From an uncultured Sphingomonadaceae bacterium (lineage in GTDB: Bacteria; Pseudomonadota; Alphaproteobacteria; Sphingomonadales; Sphingomonadaceae), in NCBI GenBank assembly GCA_947501325.1, contig CANMVC010000002.1, positions 62,001 to 126,000 of the forward strand: DNA of 64,000 nucleotides, written 5' to 3'. Position numbers and translations under genes: made by a program. Under the pieces are notes generated by a model. That model searched no databases. It was not told where the DNA came from and was given only the letters and a program-made list of their open reading frames with translations. This document shows, piece after piece, positions 27,691 to 36,656 of the stretch (position 1 is the stretch's first letter; every line of letters starts with the position of its first letter).

Positions 27691-27978
27691 ATGAATAACC
27701 AACGCAAACTATCCGCCATGCTCGCTGTAATGGGTGGCCTGTCTCTCGCAACACCCTCAGCCGCTCTGGCAACCTGTGCAGCTGCCCCAGCGACCCAAGC
27801 AGCCTGCAGCGCCTGTGCAGCCTCTGCTTGTGCAGCGGCGTGCGGGGCTTGTGCTGCTGCAACTTGCGCGGCTGCTTGCGGCGCCTGCGCTGCCGCCACC
27901 TGCGCGGCTGATTGCAGCGCTGATGCTGGTGCTTGCGCTGCAGACCCTGCAGTATGTGGAGCTTGCGCACCTGAATAG
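27691..27978 (+). CDS. Secreted Cys/Ala-repeat protein of unknown function
   Basis: 95 aa. Residues 1-27 are a signal peptide ending ALA. The mature 68 residues are low-complexity, with 14 Cys, about half Ala, and no Lys, Arg or aromatic residue. The core is two exact copies of a 12-residue unit CAAACGACAAAT (Cys spacing 4, 3, 5), flanked by looser CSAC, CGAC and CAADC steps, with Asp appearing towards the end. AAAGGAAAATATC precedes the ATG, a sound ribosome-binding site. It lies 60 bp after one YHS gene and 97 bp before the other, all on one strand. It could bind thiophilic metals or form disulfides; no family was recognised. Confidence 0.75.
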   Translation: MNNQRKLSAMLAVMGGLSLATPSAALATCAAAPATQAACSACAASACAAACGACAAATCAAACGACAAATCAADCSADAGACAADPAVCGACAPE

Positions 27979-28075
27979 GCCCAAAATAGCTTCAATCATT
28001 CAAAGACTTGGCCGGGGAAGGGTTTTCAACTAGAACGTTCTTCCCCCAAGTTTTTAGTCGAAAGAGGATAAGCCA

Positions 28076-28657
28076 ATGAAAAGAACTTTAATCCCTGCCA
28101 TTATGTTGGCAGCACTCCCAATCGCTTGCTCTGGCCAAGGCGCTGGCGAAGAAGCCTCCAGTACTGAAGCGGGTGCGGAATCAGGCGATATGATGCCCGG
28201 TACCGAAATGCCGATGTCCGACTTTGCGGAAGTAACCGACGACATGACCGGCCCAGTTTTTATCAATCCCGATGGACCGGCAGGTGTTGCCGTCAGCGGA
28301 TATGACGCGGTCAGCTATTTTGAGGGTGACGGTACACCGGTGAAGGGCTCCGAAGAATTTGGAGTAACCTATAACGATGTGGACTATTATTTCTCGAGCG
28401 CGGAAAATGCCAAGAAATTTGAAGAAGAACCTGGAAAATATGCGCCGCAATTTGGCGGGCACTGTGCATGGGCCATGTCCCGCGGGCGCTTGGCGCCGGG
28501 AGATCCGGTCTATTATCGAGTGGTCGATGGAAAACTGTACCTGAACTTTAACAAGCCAGTGCAGGAAATGTGGTTGAAAGATATTCCAGGCTTTATCGAA
28601 AAAGCCAATGCAGCCTGGCCCTCCGTTCCGGAGGACGCCACCTTCGACAACCAGTAA
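28076..28657 (+). CDS. YHS domain-containing putative lipoprotein
   Basis: 193 aa. The N-terminus MKRTLIPAIMLAALPIACSG has a lipobox-like LPIAC (Cys18) followed by an acidic, low-complexity linker of ~45 residues. It is then collinear with 27145-27630 from GVAVSGYDAVSYFEGDGTPV to the end: KGSEEFGVTYNDVDYYFSSA, GGHCAWAMSRGRLAPGD and LYLNFNKPVQEMWLKDIPGF. Most likely membrane-anchored where its paralogue is soluble. AAAGAGGATAAGCC precedes the ATG, and a strong terminator follows at 28677. It ends the YHS/Cys-rich/YHS group. Confidence 0.83.
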   Translation: MKRTLIPAIMLAALPIACSGQGAGEEASSTEAGAESGDMMPGTEMPMSDFAEVTDDMTGPVFINPDGPAGVAVSGYDAVSYFEGDGTPVKGSEEFGVTYNDVDYYFSSAENAKKFEEEPGKYAPQFGGHCAWAMSRGRLAPGDPVYYRVVDGKLYLNFNKPVQEMWLKDIPGFIEKANAAWPSVPEDATFDNQ

Positions 28658-28676
28658 AAATGGTATGAAATTATTG

Positions 28677-28711
28677 AAAAGGCGGCAGTGAGAACATTGC
28701 CGCCTTTTTTT
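28677..28711 (+). terminator. Rho-independent terminator after the YHS cluster
   Basis: AAAAGGCGGCA pairs with TGCCGCCTTTT around a 9-base loop, followed by a run of Ts. It lies 20 bases after the stop of 28076-28657. Confidence 0.9.
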
Positions 28712-28780
28712 GTGGGAATAGGTGAAAATTAACGCTTGGCTGATAATTTTCATGCTCACCGCGTTTTCGAGAGCCGTTTT

Positions 28781-29179
28781 ATGTTCCGTCTTATCTATAT
28801 CAGCACACCAAAGCCGGAGATCAGGCAGGCGGATGTTGCCGGTATTTTGGATTCATCGCGGAAAAATAACAGCAGTATCGGGATTACGGGCCTGCTTATT
28901 CAGGATCACCGTCGGTTTATGCAATATCTTGAGGGTGAACAGAGCAAGGTTGAAGAAACGTTCGCTCGGATATCTTCCGATCCCCGGCATTTCGCGGTTA
29001 TACCCCTAAAAATGGGTTTTATTGGTCGCCGGCAGTTCCCGGACTGGGCCATGGCGTCGAAGCAGGTAGGCCGTGGCAATAGCCTGACCGATACCGTTAC
29101 CAAATTGGTGCATGGCTGTGACCGCGATGTTTCTGCGGAATTGCTAAGTTTTGCGGCAGCCCGGGACCGCGCCGCGTAG
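28781..29179 (+). CDS. BLUF-domain blue-light photoreceptor
   Basis: 132 aa from the ATG at 28781 (GAGAG upstream); an earlier in-frame ATG at 28736 gives 15 unrelated residues. A single BLUF domain that binds FAD: Tyr6, Asn30 and Gln48 have the spacing of the AppA flavin network (Tyr21, Asn45, Gln63), in LIYISTP, NNSSIGITGLL and RRFMQYLEG. FPDWAM supplies the variable Trp/Met. After ~95 residues only a short helical tail remains, so there is no output domain and signalling must go through a partner. Its promoter lies just behind the YHS terminator. Confidence 0.92.
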   Translation: MFRLIYISTPKPEIRQADVAGILDSSRKNNSSIGITGLLIQDHRRFMQYLEGEQSKVEETFARISSDPRHFAVIPLKMGFIGRRQFPDWAMASKQVGRGNSLTDTVTKLVHGCDRDVSAELLSFAAARDRAA

Positions 29180-29223
29180 CTATTGGAATAGCTGACGCAG
29201 ACGCGGACCCGGTATCTTTTGGC

Positions 29224-30336
<1,113 letters not shown>

Positions 30337-30365
30337 GAGTGATTAAATAACCCAATTACATATTC

Positions 30366-30881
30366 TTAAGCGGAATCCGGTCCCCGGCCTATGGCCACAA
30401 CGCCGGTACGGCCAACTTCGACGAGACCAACTTCGCGCATCAAGCCAACGAAGGTCTGAATTTTGTCTGGCGCGCCGGTAATTTCAAATACGAAGCTATC
30501 GGTCGTCGCGTCGACGACACGCGCACGATAAACATCGGCCAGACGCATGGCTTCGATGCGATTTTCGCCTTTGCCGGCAACTTTGACCAAGGCCAGCTCA
30601 CGTTGCACATGCGGCCCGGCTTCGGTGAGGTCGCGGACACTGTGTACCGGCACCAACCGGTCAAGCTGGGCTATAATCTGTTCGATCACATGAGGAGGGC
30701 CATTGGTGGCAATGGTAATCCGGCTGATGGCGTGGTCGGCGCTGATATCGGCCACGGTCAAGCTTTCAATATTATAGCCGCGCGCGGTGAACATGCCCGC
30801 AATTCGCGCCAAAATACCAGCTTCATTATCAACCAATACCGCTAGGACGTGGCGTTCAACTTGTTCTTCTTTGATATGCAT
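30366..30881 (-). CDS. ilvN: Acetolactate synthase, small (regulatory) subunit
   Basis: 171 aa with an N-terminal ACT domain (HVLAVLVDNEAGILARIAGM, GYNIESLTVADIS) that binds valine for feedback inhibition, and a C-terminal domain (FEITGAPDKIQTFVGLMREV). It activates the large subunit. The start codon overlaps the ilvB stop by one base (TAATG), so the two subunits are translationally coupled. Confidence 0.96.
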   Translation of the reverse strand: MHIKEEQVERHVLAVLVDNEAGILARIAGMFTARGYNIESLTVADISADHAISRITIATNGPPHVIEQIIAQLDRLVPVHSVRDLTEAGPHVQRELALVKVAGKGENRIEAMRLADVYRARVVDATTDSFVFEITGAPDKIQTFVGLMREVGLVEVGRTGVVAIGRGPDSA

Positions 30882-32644
30882 TAAACAAGCGCCTTTGCGT
30901 TATCGTCCATTGTGCCTTTGACGTCCTCTGGGGTGAGCAGCATTTCGGTATGCGCCGCACCAGACGGGATCATCGGGAAGCAATTGGCAAGCTTGGCGAC
31001 GCGGCAATCGACCAATACCGGCCCATCGGTTTCAATCATCTTTTTAATGCCGGTTTCCAGATCAGCGGGATCTTCAATCAAAATACCAGTCCAGCCATAG
31101 CTTTCCGCAAGCTTGATAAAGTCTGGCAAACTATCACTATAACTATTTGAATAACGGCTTTCATAGGTCAGCTCCTGCCATTGCCGGACCATGCCCATAT
31201 ATTCGTTATTGACGATGAAAATCTTGACCGGCAGGCGATATTGGCTGGCGGTTGCCAGTTCCTGAATGTTCATCTGGATCGACGCTTCGCCAGCAATATC
31301 AATAACCAGAGCGTCGGGATCACCTAGTTGCGCACCGATGGCGGCAGGCAGGCCATAGCCCATGGTGCCAAGGCCGCCACTGGTCAGCCATTTATTGGGT
31401 TTCTCAAAATCAAAATGCTGCGCCGCCCACATCTGGTGCTGGCCAACCTCGGTCGTTATGATCGGGTGGCGTTCATGGGTTGCTTCCCAAAGCTTGCGAA
31501 TGGCCAGTTGTGGCATGATCTCGGTCTTGCTCTCCGGGAAGGCTAAGCAATCGGTTGCGCGCCAGCCTTTGATGCGTGACCACCATTCTTCATAGTCAGG
31601 AGCATTGAACTTGCGGCCTTTTAACACTGCAAGCAACTGTTCCATCACCCGTCCCACGTCACCGATAACCGGTAAGTCGACGCGCACGGTTTTATTGACC
31701 GATGACCGATCGATATCGACGTGGATTTTCTTGCTGTTGGGGGAAAAGGCATCCAGTCGGCCCGTAATCCGATCATCAAAACGCGCGCCCAGGCATACGA
31801 CCAGGTCTGCCCGGTTCATCGCCATATTGGCCTCAAACGTTCCGTGCATACCGAGCATGCCCAGCCATTGTTCGGACGAGGCCGGAAAAGCGCCCAGACC
31901 CATTAATGTGGATGTAACCGGAGCACCAAGTAATTCCGCCAGTTGGCACAAGGCCTCGCTAGCCTTTGGGCCGCTATTGATAACGCCGCCGCCTGTGTAG
32001 AGAATAGGCGCCTTGGCCCGCATGATCATCTCGGCGGCTTCATTTATGGCCTTGAAATCACCATCCACCTGCGGCTGATAGCGAGAGTTTGTCTTCCCGT
32101 TATGGGCGCTGAATTCAGCTTCCGCGACCTGAACATTTTTGGGAATATCAACCACAACAGGGCCGGGACGGCCTTGGGTGGCGATATGAAAGGCCTCATT
32201 CAATACGCCAGCCAGTTCTGACGGCTTTTTGACCAGATAATTATGCTTGGTGCAGTGACGGGTAATGCCAACCGTATCGGCTTCCTGAAAAGCGTCGGAA
32301 CCGATCAGATTTGTCGCAACCTGCCCGGTGATAACCACCATCGGAATGGAATCCATCAGCGCATCGGTAATCCCGGTGACCGCATTGGTGGCGCCCGGAC
32401 CGGAAGTCACCAGAACAACACCCGGCTTGCCGGTAGAGCGCGCATAGCCCTCGGCTGCGTGGGTAGCGGCTTGTTCGTGGCGCACCAAGATATGTTTGAT
32501 CTTTGGATGGTTATAAAGGGCATCGTAAATCGGCAGCACCGCGCCGCCAGGATAGCCGAATACGGTATCGACACCCAGATCAAGCAGGGTTTCAACCAAT
32601 ATTTCTGCACCGCTTTTTTCGGCCACTTTACGCTCCATTACCAT
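30881..32644 (-). CDS. ilvB: Acetolactate synthase, large (catalytic) subunit
   Basis: 587 aa from the ATG at 32644; the open frame extends to 32698, but the extra 18 residues look untranslated. ThDP-dependent: GYPGGAVLPIYDAL with RHEQAATHAAEGYARSTGKP (N-terminal domain, catalytic Glu), a central FAD-binding region, and C-terminal IDIAGEASIQMNIQELATA with NNEYMGMVRQW binding the diphosphate and Mg. It forms the first common step of valine, leucine and isoleucine synthesis. Lies 127 bp downstream of miaA; on the minus strand the leader includes a small hairpin (AAACCC/GGGTTT) close to the start. Confidence 0.96.
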   Translation of the reverse strand: MVMERKVAEKSGAEILVETLLDLGVDTVFGYPGGAVLPIYDALYNHPKIKHILVRHEQAATHAAEGYARSTGKPGVVLVTSGPGATNAVTGITDALMDSIPMVVITGQVATNLIGSDAFQEADTVGITRHCTKHNYLVKKPSELAGVLNEAFHIATQGRPGPVVVDIPKNVQVAEAEFSAHNGKTNSRYQPQVDGDFKAINEAAEMIMRAKAPILYTGGGVINSGPKASEALCQLAELLGAPVTSTLMGLGAFPASSEQWLGMLGMHGTFEANMAMNRADLVVCLGARFDDRITGRLDAFSPNSKKIHVDIDRSSVNKTVRVDLPVIGDVGRVMEQLLAVLKGRKFNAPDYEEWWSRIKGWRATDCLAFPESKTEIMPQLAIRKLWEATHERHPIITTEVGQHQMWAAQHFDFEKPNKWLTSGGLGTMGYGLPAAIGAQLGDPDALVIDIAGEASIQMNIQELATASQYRLPVKIFIVNNEYMGMVRQWQELTYESRYSNSYSDSLPDFIKLAESYGWTGILIEDPADLETGIKKMIETDGPVLVDCRVAKLANCFPMIPSGAAHTEMLLTPEDVKGTMDDNAKALV

Positions 32645-32771
32645 AGTTAAACCCGCGAAGGGCGGGGGTTTGATAGGCGATGCTGCACTGCAAGGCAATC
32701 TACAAGATTCAGCGCATTATTCGCTCGAACTGGGCGGCGCTACATATTTATATATAATGTGTCAAGGCCAA

Positions 32772-33704
32772 TTATTGTAATAATCTAACAATATGATCCA
32801 TATTATCGTTATTTATAATCTCGGTATGGCGAGGCCAAGGGGCCGGGCATTGGTTGCGAAACCAAGTATATTGCCGCTTGGCATATTGGCGCGTTGCCGC
32901 CGATGCTTGGACTTGGGCTTCGTCCTGAGCGATGCTTCCTTTGATCCACGCGCTCAACTCTCGGACACCGATCGCCCGCATAACCGGGCAATCGTCAGGA
33001 AGCTGTCTTGCCAATAATCGCTGCACTTCATCCGCAGCGCCGCTATCGAGCATGATCTGGAACCGACGATCGCAGCGTTCATAAAGCCAGTCGCGCGGCG
33101 GCAATAAAATCAATGGATGCAAGGCAATGTCTTCGGCGATCCCGCCTTCCATGTGCGTATGCCAATGATCCAGCGGTTTTCCAGTAGACCTGACAACTTC
33201 GAGCGCGCGCATGATCCGCGTTGAATCTCGGGCATTAAGGCGCTTTGCCGATAACGGATCTTCTTCGGACAAGGCCTCATAGGCATCGCTGACTTCCAGA
33301 TTTCGAATTTCCGAGCGAGTGACGGGATCGATATCGGGGATCGGCGCGATGCCATCTAGCAGTGTGCGGACATACAGGCCTGTTCCACCAACCAATATGG
33401 GCAAGATATCATTATCATGTGCCGCGCCTATTTCTGCTTTGGCGTCGCTAGCCCAGCGCGCAGCAGAGCAAGATTCCGCGCCATCAATATAACCATAGAG
33501 CCTATGATTTATGCCGCCCATTTCCGCATCGCTTGGCCGGGCGCTAAGAACTTGCAGGTCGGCATAGACCTGAGCGCTATCGGCATTGATGATTACAGAG
33601 GGTTGCTTTTTGGCGAGCTCCAGTGCCAATGCGGATTTGCCACTGGCTGTCGGGCCAATGATCAACGCAACATCTTTTGTTTCTTTCGGAGAATATATGC
33701 TCAT
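32772..33704 (-). CDS. miaA: tRNA dimethylallyltransferase
   Basis: 310 aa from the ATG at 33704; a GTG two codons earlier (33710) is possible. It adds the isopentenyl group to A37 of tRNAs reading UNN codons. P-loop LIIGPTASGKSALALELAK, then INADSAQVYADLQVLSARP and GGTGLYVRTLLDG, with the C-terminal RQYAKRQYTWFRNQ. The 5' end overlaps the start of the divergent serB by 8 bp, so each promoter must lie in the other gene. No good ribosome-binding site is seen. Confidence 0.95.
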   Translation of the reverse strand: MSIYSPKETKDVALIIGPTASGKSALALELAKKQPSVIINADSAQVYADLQVLSARPSDAEMGGINHRLYGYIDGAESCSAARWASDAKAEIGAAHDNDILPILVGGTGLYVRTLLDGIAPIPDIDPVTRSEIRNLEVSDAYEALSEEDPLSAKRLNARDSTRIMRALEVVRSTGKPLDHWHTHMEGGIAEDIALHPLILLPPRDWLYERCDRRFQIMLDSGAADEVQRLLARQLPDDCPVMRAIGVRELSAWIKGSIAQDEAQVQASAATRQYAKRQYTWFRNQCPAPWPRHTEIINNDNMDHIVRLLQ

Positions 33705-34578
33705 TGCCACGCTAATAGCAGCAGATCAGCTGGAAAAGGGAGAGCTAAGTTCCGCCGCCGATCGATTGGCCGCCGCTGGCGGGCAGATTGCACGTATAGG
33801 TAACATTATCGATGGGAAAGCCGCTGATATTTATTTTGATGGTGATTTGGCGGCATCTAGGGCTGCATTGGGGGAGGGAAGCGCCGCGATAGATTTCGCG
33901 GTCCAACCAACCGAAAATCGCGAGAAGAAGCTGCTTATATCGGACATGGACAGCACCATGATCACGGTGGAATGCATTGACGAACTGGCGGACTATGCCG
34001 GTATCAAGGACCAGATAGCTGCGATTACCGAACGCGCCATGCTGGGGGAACTGGATTTTGAAGAAGCGTTGCGGGGCAGAGTTTCATTACTTGCTGGACT
34101 GGACCTTTCCGCAATAGATCGTTGCCTTGCGGAAAAGGTCAATCTGATGCCCGGTGCGCAGATTTTGGTCCAAACAATGGCTGCGCGCGGTGCGGAAACC
34201 ATTTTGGTGTCCGGTGGTTTTACCAGATTTGCAAACCCGGTTGCGAAGGCAATCGGTTTTCATAGAGCAGAGGCTAATATTTTGGCAGAAGCGGACGGAC
34301 AATTGACCGGGGCACTGGACGGTCCGGTTGTGGATGGGCAGCGCAAGGCCGAATTGCTTCGACAGAGCGCTCAATCAAATGGCCTATCGCTTGATCAGTG
34401 CCTGGCTGTCGGTGATGGGGCTAATGATATTCCGATGATTGCAATTGCTGGCATGGGCGTCGCCTATCACGCGAAACCCAAGGCCGCCGCTGCCGCCGAT
34501 GCAGCAATCGCCCATAATGATCTGACCGCGCTGTTGTATATTCAGGGCATCGGATCTGGTGACTGGGCGACCAGCTGA
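33697..34578 (+). CDS. serB: Phosphoserine phosphatase
   Basis: Last step of serine synthesis, HAD superfamily. The N-terminal ~75 residues are an ACT-like domain, followed by the catalytic domain with Asp83 and Asp85 in LLISDMDSTMIT, VSGGFTRFANPVA and AVGDGANDIPMI. 293 aa from the ATG at 33697, which has GGAG 5 bases upstream and the family-typical MLIATLIAA start; the frame opens earlier at 33586 inside miaA. Overlaps the divergent miaA start. Confidence 0.96.
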   Translation: MLIATLIAADQLEKGELSSAADRLAAAGGQIARIGNIIDGKAADIYFDGDLAASRAALGEGSAAIDFAVQPTENREKKLLISDMDSTMITVECIDELADYAGIKDQIAAITERAMLGELDFEEALRGRVSLLAGLDLSAIDRCLAEKVNLMPGAQILVQTMAARGAETILVSGGFTRFANPVAKAIGFHRAEANILAEADGQLTGALDGPVVDGQRKAELLRQSAQSNGLSLDQCLAVGDGANDIPMIAIAGMGVAYHAKPKAAAAADAAIAHNDLTALLYIQGIGSGDWATS

Positions 34579-34596
34579 ATTTCCCGACCAGTCAGG

Positions 34597-35652
34597 TTAA
34601 AGGGATTTCACAATACAATCATTTCCAGAGGCTTTCACCGCGCTGCACATCTTGCTCGCCTGCGCTTTGGTAGCAAACGGGCCGGCTTGCAGCCGCGTGA
34701 TCGAACCAGCGGCAACCAGATAAGGTTGCAAGCCGTTCAGAGCGGCAACCCGTTTTTCGAGATTGTTCCAAAGCGACTTTGCCTTGTTCTGGTCACCAAA
34801 GGCACCGAGTTGCACGCGCCATTTACCCGAAGCGGCTGTTTGCACAGGCGCGGGTTTCGGTGCCGAAGTTGTTGCGACTTTAACAGGGGGAGGCTTTGGT
34901 GCCGGAGGCGTTGCGATTTGCACAGGCGCCGGCTTTGCAGCGGGCACCACCGGCTTAGGCTGTGGTTTTGGCGTGGGAACGGGCGGAACCGCCTTAGAGG
35001 CAGGCAATTGTGCAGTTTGGATGGCGCCAGTTGAGGGTGCCGGTCGCAAGCCGCCAACTTGAGCGGTGCGCACGCGTTTTTCATTTTCCTCCATTTGACC
35101 CGCTAACGCTATGGCGCTGCGGCGCTGGTCAAGCGGAATATATTTATCCATTTGTGCCATGTTGGACGTCGCCTGCGGCAAACCAGCAGCCGACGCGCGG
35201 GTCATCAACGCATAGGCTTTGATCCAGTCTTTTTCGACAAAATCACCATTGAAATGGCCGGTGCCCAATACATATTGCGCGCGCGGTTCGCCGCGATTGG
35301 CCGAAGCTTGCAAATAGGGGAGGGCCGCTTCCTGGCGCTTCTGTTGAAAGAGAATGAGGCCGTAATTGTCATTGGCCTGCAGGTGCCCCTGATCGGCGGC
35401 CAATTTATAATAGCGCTCTGCCTGCGCCAAATCCGCAGGTACGCCGCGGCCGAGTTTGTAGGCTTGCGCCATATTAAATTGCGCGTCAGCGTCTCCCGCA
35501 GCAGCTGGACCGCGCCATTCCGAAACGGCAGCTTTATAGTCACCGCGTCCCCATGCATCCACACCAGCCTTCACATCCGCGAGAGCGGGGGAAGCCAATC
35601 CGAAAACTGCGGATACCAACAAAAAATGCCGTGCTATTTTTGAATATTTCAT
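34597..35652 (-). CDS. Sel1-repeat/SPOR-domain periplasmic protein
   Basis: 351 aa from the ATG at 35652 (signal peptide cleaved near SPALA-D). After it come Sel1/TPR-like repeats (DADAQFNMAQAYKLGRGVPA, GEPRAQYVLGTGHFNGDFVE), a Pro/Lys/Ala-rich linker of ~90 residues (PKPQPKPVVPAAKPAPV), and a C-terminal SPOR domain (GKWRVQLGAFGDQNKAKSLW, SKMCSAVKASGNDCIVKSL). SPOR domains bind denuded septal glycan, so this is probably a division-site envelope protein. It faces away from the ParA gene, with 263 bp between, and converges with serB. Confidence 0.88.
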   Translation of the reverse strand: MKYSKIARHFLLVSAVFGLASPALADVKAGVDAWGRGDYKAAVSEWRGPAAAGDADAQFNMAQAYKLGRGVPADLAQAERYYKLAADQGHLQANDNYGLILFQQKRQEAALPYLQASANRGEPRAQYVLGTGHFNGDFVEKDWIKAYALMTRASAAGLPQATSNMAQMDKYIPLDQRRSAIALAGQMEENEKRVRTAQVGGLRPAPSTGAIQTAQLPASKAVPPVPTPKPQPKPVVPAAKPAPVQIATPPAPKPPPVKVATTSAPKPAPVQTAASGKWRVQLGAFGDQNKAKSLWNNLEKRVAALNGLQPYLVAAGSITRLQAGPFATKAQASKMCSAVKASGNDCIVKSL

Positions 35653-35915
35653 GGTTAGGCCCTTGGTCTGCTTTAGTTGTTTGATACATCTTATGCGTAA
35701 TTTTGTCTTAACGCCAATATGCAAAGATTTCGTAACTTTGATCCCCAGTTCCGAGTGAAATCAAAACCAACTTCTAACGCCGTGTAAAATAATTTTCGCA
35801 CCGCCAAAAAACATCATATGTTTGTTAACCCTATTTTAGCCCTGTTCTGTCAGAGAAGGCGGTGAACGAATTTCAGACGTCCTGATTAACCCGCGATGAG
35901 ACTAAGGGGAATAGA

Positions 35916-36638
35916 GTGCGAGTTCTAGCAATGGCATCCCAAAAAGGTGGTTCCGGCAAAACAACTTTGTCGGGCCATTTGGCCGTACAAGCGCAACTGG
36001 CCGGAGCTGGCCCGGTTGTCCTGATTGATATCGATCCCCAAGGCTCTTTGGCCGACTGGTGGAACGAACGCGAAGCGGAATTGCCCGCTTTTGCGCAAAC
36101 AACTGTTTCCCGCCTCGCGGCCGATCTGGCGATTTTGCGCCAACAGGGTTTCAAGCTGGCCGTTATTGACACACCGCCTGCCATTACTATGGCGATCCAG
36201 TCGGTTATCTCCGTCGCTGAGCTTATTGTTATTCCGACACGGCCGAGCCCGCATGATCTGCGCGCTGTTGGTGCTACTGTTGATTTGTGTGAGCGCGCGG
36301 GCAAACCACTGCTGTTCGTCGTAAATGGCGCAACACCAAAGGCGAAAATTACCTCGGAAGCCGCTGTGGCTTTGTCACAGCATGGCACCGTTGCTCCGGT
36401 TACCGTTCATCACCGGACCGATTTCGCCGGTTCGATGATTGACGGTCGCACCGTTATGGAAGTCGATCCTCAGGGACGTTCTTCGCAGGAAATCCAGCAA
36501 CTTTGGGGTTATATTTCCGACCGGTTGGAAAAGAATTTCCGCCGCACCGTCTTTTCCTCTCCTGCCATGGCTCCAACGGCCAATGTCGGGGTGCCTCGGC
36601 CCGGAAGCAATTTCGGTCGCCGGGTCATCGGATCTTAA
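35916..36638 (+). CDS. ParA-family ATPase
   Basis: 240 aa. The deviant Walker A KGGSGKTTLSGHLA starts at residue 10, followed by switch I-like IDIDPQGSLADWW and LAVIDTPPAI (Walker B). It is a small ParA without an N-terminal DNA-binding domain, as in plasmid type Ib systems, but sits in a chromosomal context. The start is GTG at 35916, with AAGGGGA 5 bases upstream. Followed 18 bp later by a gene with a C-terminal ribbon-helix-helix-like segment, the probable partner. It positions some cargo; it is not MipZ-like by sequence. A degenerate CtrA-type box lies at 35825-35839. Confidence 0.9.
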   Translation: MRVLAMASQKGGSGKTTLSGHLAVQAQLAGAGPVVLIDIDPQGSLADWWNEREAELPAFAQTTVSRLAADLAILRQQGFKLAVIDTPPAITMAIQSVISVAELIVIPTRPSPHDLRAVGATVDLCERAGKPLLFVVNGATPKAKITSEAAVALSQHGTVAPVTVHHRTDFAGSMIDGRTVMEVDPQGRSSQEIQQLWGYISDRLEKNFRRTVFSSPAMAPTANVGVPRPGSNFGRRVIGS

Positions 36639-36656
36639 TGGGAAGGAGCACAGAAA

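Noticed and set aside
27689-27999. Antisense frames opposite the Cys/Ala-repeat gene
   Set aside because: Low-complexity GC-rich DNA opens several frames; only the plus-strand frame has a ribosome-binding site and a signal peptide.
32645-32671. Small AAACCC/GGGTTT hairpin before ilvB as an attenuator
   Set aside because: No T-run follows on the minus strand and no leader peptide with branched-chain codons is present, unlike leuA.
32700-32770. A TTGACA -35 box upstream of ilvB (60-65 of 32700s, minus strand)
   Set aside because: No -10 box at 16-18 bases; nearest TATA-like text is too close. Not reported as a promoter.
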